Origin: Stemphylium vesicarium
Lineage: Eukaryota > Ascomycota > Dothideomycetes > Pleosporales > Pleosporaceae
Assembly: GCA_004380135.1 (NCBI GenBank)
Contig: QXCR01000061.1
Location: 62,001 to 126,000 of the forward strand
Length of the DNA: 64,000 nucleotides
Direction of reading: 5' to 3'
The first letter of the stretch is position 1; the number at the start of each line of letters is the position of its first letter. Position numbers and translations under genes: made by a program. Below the pieces are notes generated by a model. It had not been told where the DNA came from. It made no database searches and worked only from the letters and a program-made list of their open reading frames with translations. Positions 56,672 to 64,000 of the stretch are shown piece by piece.

Positions 56672-57319
56672 ATGACCTCAGATCAACAATCCCACCTCTC
56701 CCGCGTCTTCGCCGCCTCAACCACAGAAGAATCCCGCACCATCTACGAAGAATGGGCAAAAACATATGACGCAGACATGACCACACACGGCTTCACCGCA
56801 CCCACCCTCGTCGCACAAGCCGTAGCGCGAGGGTTGAAAGTAAACCACATCAGCCCCAGCAGCCCCCTCTCTGGGCTAAAAATCCTCGATTTGGGCTGTG
56901 GAACAGGCCTCGTCGGCGTCGAACTATCCAAACTAGGTGCTACTGATATCCTCGGCCTAGATATCAGTGAGGGCATGTTGGCTGTTGCGAAGAACACGGC
57001 TGTGTATGACGACTTGCAGAATGCGGATTTGACGAAGAAACTGGCGTTTGAAGAGGGAAAGTTTGATGCGGTGACGTGCTGTGGGATGTTTACGCATGGG
57101 CATTTGGGGCCGGAGGTGCTGGGGGAGTTTGTGCGAGTGGTTAAGGCGGGGGGTGTGTTTGTTGCGACTGTGCTGGAGAAGTTTTGGGTGGAGAAGGGGT
57201 TTGAGAGGGTGGTAGGCGGGTTGGAAAAGGAGGGGATAGTCGAGGTTGTGGAGAAGGATGTGCATGAGTATCGGAAGGACTCAGGAGGTGGCAGACTGCT
57301 TGTGTTGAGGAAGCTTTGA
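56672..57319 (+). CDS. Class I SAM-dependent methyltransferase
   Basis: The protein has 215 residues; the ATG at 56672 follows a typical AAATCAACATA context, and the frame extends upstream only from a GTG. The SAM-binding motif I is LKILDLGCGTGLVGVELSKL, followed by LGLDISEGMLAVAK (motif II), AVTCCGMFTHGHLGP and VKAGGVFVATVLEKFW. The N-terminal SRTIYEEWAKTYDADM is typical of the Williams-Beuren-like (WBSCR27) group of methyltransferases. The substrate is unknown. Confidence 0.87.
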   Translation: MTSDQQSHLSRVFAASTTEESRTIYEEWAKTYDADMTTHGFTAPTLVAQAVARGLKVNHISPSSPLSGLKILDLGCGTGLVGVELSKLGATDILGLDISEGMLAVAKNTAVYDDLQNADLTKKLAFEEGKFDAVTCCGMFTHGHLGPEVLGEFVRVVKAGGVFVATVLEKFWVEKGFERVVGGLEKEGIVEVVEKDVHEYRKDSGGGRLLVLRKL

Positions 57320-58428
57320 GTGTGACTCCTGCCTGGTTGGGGGGTTCCCACAGCGTAATAGGTGATGCTTACATTTGGTATCTTCTGCTAGAGGTGCCAG
57401 GTATCATGCCCAGCCTCGCGCTCGGGTGCTAGCATGTGATGCATGACTAGAGTTAAGAAATTACCTGCAATGCGGTAAGGGATGCACCAATCGAAGAATT
57501 TTGTCGCTGCACATATGGGCCAGATTCATGTGGAGTGCCTGTGCCGCACGCCGAATATGCATACAAGGCTTTCATGCTCGCTAAGCAATTCCAAGACGTC
57601 TAACACGATCATAGTCGCCGAGGTGATCCTTGGCAAATTGTTGGAACCTCGAATGAGCACATATGATCTGTTCACGCGAGTCGTGGCTGGTGTGAATCCC
57701 AGACCGCGGTGTATAGCTTTCGGCTTTGACATATGCTGATCTCGTCACGCAACACTGCACGAGAAAGTTTTCTATGCAGCGCTGAAGGACCTTTGTGATG
57801 TCCCAAGGCTGCAAGCCTGTTCAGTCTAATGCCGTTGGTGCTGTTGGTGCTGTGGACGGTCACGATCAGCGAAACGGTGGCATATTGCAAAACTCGAGGG
57901 CGCGATGGAATACAAGCAGAAAATCAAGATGGAATTTTGGATGCGAAAGAAGTGAAGTAAAGATCTCGAATTCAGGGAAACACGGTCCTCGCCAGGTTCT
58001 TGTTTTGCCAAGCCACCTGCGACACGACGTTGAACAGCTCGACGGAAGGTGCGTCTGTCCACCTGGAGAGGAAAGACCCCACCATGGAAATAACGAGGCT
58101 CAGTAAACTTGAACATGCCATGAGCCAAGCGGGCAAGGTTTCCATCTCTGCAATTTCGCGTGAGAGCTACTCTTCCGGTGCAGTCATGCTGGTTACTGCG
58201 CCATGAGGCCCCAGATCCGGTTGCTGCAGAAAGGCATCCTTAGCCAAGCACACGAACATACGGGCTGACTGTCCATTAGAAACACGACAACGTGGACATG
58301 AGACATACCGGTGTAGCGACGTACTATGCGAATAATGACCATCTGACCGCCAACACAGAAAAACGGGTATCGTGATCGAAGTCGTAGAATGATCAATCTT
58401 GGCGTATTGGTGAATCTCCTCTTTGAGA
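57320..58428. other. Gene-free interval of about 1.1 kb
   Basis: This is the 3' flank of two convergent genes. A short direct repeat GCTGTTGGTGCTGT lies near 57840. No supported gene was seen. Confidence 0.5.
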
Positions 58429-59431
58429 TCATCGGATAGAGCCTGGAGTAGGTTGAGGCTGAAAGAGACCATTGGACGGGGAACTCATCTGCGCCTTCCC
58501 ATCGGTGATACCATTTCCTCCGACAAATTCTGGGAGGATATCTTGTTCCGCACCTGGACTCCATTTCGAAACGGGCATGTGTCGATGCTTCCGGCGGCGC
58601 CAGAGGAATATTGCCGCGCCGGCAAGAAGTAAAGCGGCAACTGCACCGACGACGATTCCCGCGATGGCACCTCCTCCCAGACCAGATCTTTCTTTCTCTG
58701 CAGATGAGACCTCTAATGTATTGCCATTGTCTGGATTTTCGTCGCTTGGGTTGCTTAGACTAGATGTAGGTTCGTCCAGTGTCGTGAAGGACGAGGTCTC
58801 ACTAAGCGAGGTGGGTAAGACCAGTTGAATCTGCATTGCATACACGTAATCGAATGCTGTGGTAAATTTACCAAGATCTTTGAAACTGGAAACTGTTGTG
58901 CGCACTGGGCTTCCACTGCTTGGACAAAAGATGACGTCCATTGTGCTTTCCGTGAAGTCTTTGGCGCAATTGACCCCATAACTCGAGTAGCCGCTTCAAT
59001 CATCTGTCAGTTCCTTAACAACTCAATTTCTGCTTGGGTACATACGACGGGCAGCATATTGCAGTGGTTTGACTGGCGCTGCCAACCATCAGGCCGTCCG
59101 TGGTATGTCCGGCTGGACAGGCTGTCGCGGGAGAGTATAGAAGCAAAGACGACGAAGCCGGGCTATCTGGGAAACACTCGCTGGAGTAGGTTGCATATCC
59201 AGAGGACCCACATGCGAGGTCTCTATCGAGATAAGCACACATTGTGTATGTATTTTCGGTCGAAACCCCATCTGATGAGGTGGTGGGGATTTCGTAGACG
59301 TCACAACCATTAAGGACCACGTCGGCGCAGGAGCTTGCAGGCGTGAAGGTGGTCATCAGAGGCCCGAGGACACTAAAACTGGCCGTCGGCCACGTGAAAG
59401 CTGTGGCGAGACTTATTATTAGGGCTGGCAA
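58429..59431 (-). CDS. Cys-rich single-pass surface protein, 5' end unresolved
   Basis: Exons are from the 5' border to 59046 and 58993-58429 (intron 52 nt, GTATGT to TGAAG). The ectodomain contains ADVVLNGCDVYEIP, CAYLDRDLACGSSGY, TACPAGHTTDGLMVG and ICCPSGYSSYGVNCAKDF, then a Ser-rich stalk, a membrane helix (IAGIVVGAVAALLLAGAAIFLW) and a basic tail (RRRKHRH). This layout matches fungal wall or surface sensors. The best ATG for a signal peptide (59479) is followed by a TAG at codon 10 (59452-59450). The downstream frame has no ATG until 59353, which would lack the leader. An upstream exon spliced at the CACCTAG acceptor could also supply the start. Confidence 0.7.
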
Positions 59432-59479
59432 GACGAGCAGAGGCGGGTGCTAGGTGATCGCGGTGGGAGGTCGAAGCAT

Positions 59480-60737
59480 TTGAAGGCTTGCGAAAGTCTA
59501 CACTCCGATCTCAGCCGTGCTTCGCCGCCCCCTGCTCCCATGTTGTACTTTGATTCCGTCGTCGCGTGTGGCTTTCCGTCGACCAATAGCGACACTGAGT
59601 GTCTGTAGGCGCGTGCGCATCTCATGCGTCGGTGGATATGCGGGTACCAACATTTGACCGACTAGAGATAGACGAGTGGAGACTTCAGAATATCTTGACA
59701 AGGGAAAGGCCTATACCACGAGGTCGGTCACACTTTGAGTGCGCTGTTCAAAGTTGCGGCTGGGACATTTTGGATGTTTATCATCGTTGGGACGGACTTA
59801 CACTCTTCGACAACTTGAGAATCCTACCCACGACATAACTCGGCCGCGCAGCCGCGATCATTTCTTTGTTCTCGCTGTCCGGTCGCCGAGCAGGTAACGC
59901 GGTGTGCGGGTGATGAAGGATGGGGGCCAAATGCGGAACCCCCTGCCAGCAGAGCTATCCGGTGGCACAGTTGTGGTAAATTGGGCTTCATGTTGGGTGT
60001 GTGATTCATGCAACAGCCTGCCTGCTCGATGTCTGCGTTTGTTAATGCTAGTAAACATGTTGTGTTTATCGCGCGGTGATGAATGGGGAAGCTAGTGATG
60101 GCTCGTTGTCTCTCCAAACGCGTCTGAAGATGTGGGGCGTGGAGACAGTTTTGGACGCGTCGAAAACATTGTCCCAGCAAAAGGAGGCGCCTTGCAGTAT
60201 ACTAGATTTACTGTTCACACCAAGCCTTGGATTCGAAGAACGGGTTTCGCGACATGGCTCCGAGATGAGAAGAGATGAAGTCGTCGATGCAGGGCCGGTA
60301 GTGTGCAGCCACAGCTACCGCCTCATGCACAGCGGAGGTGGCGAATTGCGGGGGAGACGGAACCCACCGGTCGTGGATCACGACGTCTTTTTTCCATTTT
60401 CTAAACATTGCACTGCGGTTCGCAAAAGATCTTAATAATGCCCCTGCTGATTAGTTATTTCCTTTGCCGTGTCGTGTTGAGGAGAAGTGAACGGTTCCGA
60501 AGTATTGGTTCGTCAGGCAATTGCCGAAGGAAACGTGATCTGGCGATTTTGGAGTCCGAGATCCTCGGCTCTGAGCTCTGGAAACTTAGTCGCGGCGGCC
60601 CCACAAGTCACAGTTAAGAGGTGCCCCGTCTCCGCCTCCGCAGTCTGTCTTTCAATCGTCGCCTCTGAACTTTGCCTCTGCCTCTGCCTCTCTCTCTCTT
60701 TCACCTCTATAAATACAGTCTCTAACAAATTATAACC
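59480..60737. other. Gene-free interval ending in the thiolase promoter
   Basis: No gene is supported. The last 70 bases hold a CT-rich tract and a TATA-like box (see below). Confidence 0.5.
60668..60715 (+). promoter_or_regulatory. CT-rich tract and TATA-like box of the thiolase gene
   Basis: A pyrimidine-rich tract (TTTGCCTCTGCCTCTGCCTC, then TCTCTCTCTT) leads to TATAAATA at 60708-60715, ending 22 bp before the ATG at 60738. CT-rich core promoters are common in highly expressed fungal genes. Confidence 0.55.
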
Positions 60738-62079
60738 ATGACCGACCGCCTCAAGTCCATCGTCTCGCACATGACGCCATCAACCGGCGGCCTGTCGGCA
60801 ATGTAAGCTGCACCAAACAACGCGCGGAAGGCGCGATAAGGAAGATATGACGCGTGAGGAAGGAACCATGGCTGACACTTCAACCAACAGCACCACCAAG
60901 AACCCTGATGACGTTGTCATCACCCTCGCCCTCCGAACGCCCCTCACCAAAGCCCACAAGGGCGGCTTCAAGGACACCACCCTCGATGGCCTACTTGTCA
61001 AGACGCTCAAGCAAGTTGTCGCAAAGTCAAATCTCGAGCCAGGCCTCGTAGAAGACATTTGCTGCGGCAACGTGTCCGACGCCAAAGCTGCCTACTATGT
61101 GCGCGCCGCCATGCTCGCCGCTGGCTTCCCCAACACCACCGCCGGCTCATCACTGAACCGTTTCTGCTCGTCAGGCCTCAAGGCCGTACAAGACATTGCC
61201 AACCAAATCTCCGTCGGCAGCATTGAGGTCGGTCTCGCGCTGGGCGCCGAGAGCATGACCGCAGGCGGCGACAGGCTGGAGCGGCCATTCGTCGACGAGG
61301 TGCTCGAGAACAAGGAGGCATGCGACTGCATGCAGCCCATGGGCCAAACCTCAGAGAACGTCGGCAACGACTTCAACATCTCGCGCGAGCGCCAGGATAA
61401 GTTCGCTGCGGAATCGTACCGCCGGGCCGAGGTCGCGCAAAAGGCGGGTTGGTTCGACGACGAAATCGTGCCCATCACCACCACCATCAAGGACCCCAAG
61501 ACGGGCGAGGAGAAGACCGTGACCCTGACCAAGGACGAGGGCATCCGCTACGGCACCACGTTTGAGAGCCTGCAAAAAGTCAAGCCCGCCTTCCTTCCCC
61601 ACGGCGACAAGTCGCATGCTGGAAACTCGTCGCAGCTTACCGACGGCTGCGCCGCCATCCTCATGATGAAGCGCAGCACCGCCGAGAAACTCGGCCAGCC
61701 CATCCTCGCAAAGTACGTCGGCGCCACCGTTGCCGGTCTGCCCCCGCGCATCATGGGTATCGGCCCCTCGGTAGCCATCCCCAAGCTCCTCTCCAAGTTC
61801 AACGTTACCCTCGACGACATCGACCTGATTGAGCTTAACGAGGCGTTTGCCTCAATGGCGGTGTACTGTCTTGACACACTCAAGATTGACCACCAGAAGC
61901 TCAATGTTAGGGGTGGTGCGATTGCGCTCGGTCACCCGCTGGGTTGCACGGGCGCGCGCCAGGTTGTGACCGGTCTGAGTGAGTGCAGACGGCAGAAGAA
62001 GAAGGTGCTGCTTACTAGTATGTGCATTGGTACTGGTATGGGTATGGCGGGGCTGTTTATCAATGAGCAGAATGTTTAG
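60738..62079 (+). CDS. POT1: Peroxisomal 3-ketoacyl-CoA thiolase (PTS2)
   Basis: Exons are 60738-60802 and 60891-62079 (417 residues); the 88-nt intron has GTAAGC, a GCTGAC branch and AACAG. The N-terminus MTDRLKSIVSHM fits the PTS2 pattern R-L-x5-H-(hydrophobic), directing import into peroxisomes by Pex7. Thiolase hallmarks are SSLNRFCSSGLKAVQDIAN (nucleophilic Cys), GAESMTAGG, ELNEAFASMAV, GGAIALGHPLGCTGARQVV and TSMCIGTGMGMAG (second Cys). It catalyses the last step of fatty-acid beta-oxidation. The intron contains in-frame ATGs (60847, 60868) that allow a PTS2-less protein from an alternative transcript. Confidence 0.93.
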
Positions 62080-62200
62080 GTTGCTTAGGTAGCGAAAAAT
62101 ATGTATATATCATGTTCATGTCCATCTTTCTTCTTCTTGACTATTCGGTGATGTGTATGTGTGAAGCTATCGTACCTTGATACTAACACGGCGCGATGAC

Positions 62201-63172
62201 TTACTTTCCCCTCCCTTTCTTCCCTCCCCTCCCCGCGTCTCCGTCTCCGTCTCCATCTCCATCTCCCCCATCACCACCGTCTCCTCCCTTTCTCTTCACC
62301 CCCCTCTCCCCAAGAACTGGCATCGGACTCGGCGTGCTTAGCGTCCGCAGTGTCTCACTTCTCAGCCTCTCCCCAAGAACTGGCATCGGACTCGGCGTGC
62401 TTAGCGTCCGCAGTGTCTCACTTCTCAGCCTCTCCCCATTCCCCTCCCCGGTTAAACCGCCACTTGCACCACCAACCCCTAGCTTCCCCGACTCCCTCAA
62501 AGCATCTGTATACTCCATCCCCGCAACCCCAAAAACAGGCACGCCGAAATCTCCCGTCGCCATTGCATTGAGTATATCTATGTAGTCGGATATTGCGCGG
62601 GGTGTTATTTCTATTATGTTCTACAGATGGGGTTGGACTGGCGGTGCAGGTGGTGCTGGTAAGAAGAGAGGTGGTGATGTGAAGGTAGGTTTTGGGTAGG
62701 TGTGGCTTGTGTGATTTACAGCTGGCCTTGGGCTTGGAGGATGGATGGGATGGCTGGGGTGGTGCGTAAGAGGCGCTGGGTGTGTAGGCTGTTCTTGTAT
62801 ACCATCATTCCGAAGAAGACGGGGACGCAGATGGAGTCTACGACGCGGTTGTGTTGAATGGCATGTTGGCTCTACGTCGTACGGTGATGGTAGCAGGACA
62901 GGGCCCTGAGACCACAAAATTGATGCTGGCGAGGTTGTTGGACTCAGAATGGGGGCTGTGATGGCGATGGTAGGGATGCTTCGTCCTTGTTCTGGTGTTG
63001 TGGTGTCATCCCGCTCGCTGGTGTTGTCCATCGCGGCTGAGACTACCTCTGACTGCTCTGGGCTGGCTTCGTTCGCCGATGAGTGGCCCGCCAATTCCGC
63101 GACTGGGTTTGGGTTGTGAAGGGAGTTTGATGGCATGTCTCGAAAGGGTGTTGTACGTGATCTTTCGGCCAT
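62201..63172 (-). CDS. Unrecognised multi-exon protein with duplicated 21-residue unit
   Basis: The ATG at 63172 opens a Ser/Pro-rich N-terminal exon (EQSEVVSAAMDNTSERDD). A middle segment (AIQHNRVVDSICVPVFFGMM, then VYKNSLHTQRLLRTTPAIP) and a C-terminal segment (NIIEITPRAISDYIDILNAM) lie in other frames, so at least two introns are needed; I could not fix their sites. The C-terminal exon (to 62201) holds two identical 21-residue repeats starting GERLRSETLRTLSTPSPMPV and ends in a Gly/Asp-rich, basic tail (GDGDGDGDAGRGGKKGRGK). No family is recognised. Confidence 0.5.
62308..62435 (+). repeat. Two perfect copies of a 63-bp in-frame tandem repeat
   Basis: The unit CTCTCCCCAAGAACTGGCAT, continuing for 63 bases, occurs twice head-to-tail with no difference, plus a partial third start. 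The period is a multiple of three, so the coding frame of the minus-strand gene is kept. Confidence 0.9.
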
Positions 63173-63571
63173 TGTTTGGTTGTGAGGTAGTTTGATGAGA
63201 TGAGTTGATTTTTTAGTTGATTGGGAAGTGTGAGTTTTTTGAATGGGATGGCGATTGTGGCTGTGAATGAGGAGCTTGGGTTCACTTGGTGTGTTTGCGG
63301 ATGACTGCGAAAGGAATCCTCTTTCAACGGCATGTTCTAGGGCTACCCAGTGAATATGCGGTATGGGTACAGTGAATTTGCGACAGATTCATCTTTGAGA
63401 CATCACATAAGGTACCAGAACATCTGCATATGTCTGAAGGTATACTCGTTTATATTGAAGTCTCATTTCTGCAAGAGGAAAGCAAAGGATGAGATACAGC
63501 TCAAGAAACAACACGATATAAATAATACTACAATAAGAAGTCCCCAATAGCCAAACTCCCCTTTAACCCCG
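63173..63571. other. Intergenic region
   Basis: This is the promoter of the unrecognised repeat-bearing gene and the 3' flank of the GPI protein gene. No gene was seen. Confidence 0.5.
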
Positions 63572-63973
63572 TCACAACAACGCCAACACCGCCCCCAAAA
63601 CCGCCACCGTCATCCCAACTCTTACATCCATCCGTCCCGCACCACCCTCAAACTCACTCATCTCCGCCATCGCACTGCCCGTCGCCATAACACTCCCATC
63701 AGACATGGTCATCATCCCCATCCCGCTCTCCATCTCCATCGACACCGAGGCAACCGCCGACTGCATGACCGAATTCATCGACGAAGCCTCGGACGTAAGC
63801 GCTGCTGAGTCCGTTGCGGAAGGCGCGTCGTTCCATGCCATTGTGACGGGTGGGGCTGAGGGTGCCATCATGGGGATCATGGAGGTTATGGATGTAGAAG
63901 AGGATGTGGTGGATTGTGCGAGGGCCGCGGGGGCTAGGGCCAGGAGGGTGGAAGTGATGGTTGAATAACGCAT
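63572..63973 (-). CDS. Small secreted GPI-anchor-type protein
   Basis: This single-exon gene encodes 133 residues. It has a signal peptide (MRYSTITSTLLALAPAALAQ), a Ser/Thr/Met/Ala-rich middle (SMEMESGMGMMTMSDGSVMA) and a C-terminal hydrophobic tail (GMTVAVLGAVLALL) preceded by small residues (EGGAGR), the pattern of a GPI-anchor signal. No cysteines are seen. The Met-rich centre could bind copper or simply be low-complexity wall spacer; both are guesses. Confidence 0.7.
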   Translation of the reverse strand: MRYSTITSTLLALAPAALAQSTTSSSTSITSMIPMMAPSAPPVTMAWNDAPSATDSAALTSEASSMNSVMQSAVASVSMEMESGMGMMTMSDGSVMATGSAMAEMSEFEGGAGRMDVRVGMTVAVLGAVLALL

Positions 63974-64000
63974 TGCTGCTTTGGATTTTGTGTGTGGGTT

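Noticed and set aside
1..64000. CRISPR array, rRNA genes, biosynthetic gene cluster
   Set aside because: None was seen: no regular spaced repeats, no rRNA-like blocks, and no polyketide, peptide-synthetase or terpene core enzyme.

Overview
The window reads as the nuclear genome of a filamentous ascomycete. The genes carry short spliceosomal introns (mostly 45-60 nt) with GTA/GTG donors and CTAAC/CTGAC-like branch points. Gene families point the same way: a CFEM/Pth11-like receptor, a PhiA-like cell-wall protein, a PTS2 thiolase, Sec5 and an Mme1-type carrier. Repeat-rich, AT-rich stretches hold coding relics whose stops look like C-to-T changes of Gln, Arg and Trp codons, as repeat-induced point mutation (RIP) would leave. 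Pleosporales (Dothideomycetes) is my best guess; that placement is inference.

Layout. 1-11.5 kb: a partial single-pass membrane protein, a secreted PhiA-like protein, a five-exon copper amine oxidase, a 4 kb gene-poor stretch with decayed fragments, a CFEM/Pth11-like receptor and a LURP-one-related protein. 12-21 kb: an APC-family permease, a cyclase-family hydrolase, an SDR, a MYND zinc-finger protein and a SAP-like membrane protein. 21.5-36.7 kb is the gene-dense core: an Mme1-like mitochondrial carrier, exocyst Sec5, two unrecognised genes, an Mch1/nodulin-like MFS transporter divergent from a Serinc/TMS1 protein, and a ketopantoate reductase-like enzyme. 36.7-56.3 kb is an accessory compartment: a decayed Q-rich gene, a 513-bp TA-flanked inverted-repeat element, an inverted dispersed repeat pair, three solo-LTR-like insertions with target-site duplications, a decayed pogo/Fot1-type transposase, a 149-bp MITE, and two broken paralogues with an LPxELRNxIYxY motif. 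Intact genes in it are a GNAT acetyltransferase, a PEP-mutase/isocitrate-lyase family protein and a large unrecognised protein. 56.5-64 kb: a methyltransferase, a Cys-rich single-pass membrane protein, a peroxisomal 3-ketoacyl-CoA thiolase, an unrecognised gene with an in-frame 63-bp tandem duplication, and a GPI-type secreted protein.

I see no biosynthetic cluster or operon-like unit; the genes are mostly independent housekeeping, transport and surface functions. The most interesting signals are a thiolase whose first intron holds in-frame ATGs (a possible PTS2-less isoform), a solo LTR that interrupts a coding frame, coordinated stop-codon decay of accessory genes, and a TAG in the leader of a surface protein. 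No CRISPR, rRNA or convincing tRNA was seen. Splice sites were chosen by reading frame and consensus only; no transcript evidence was available.
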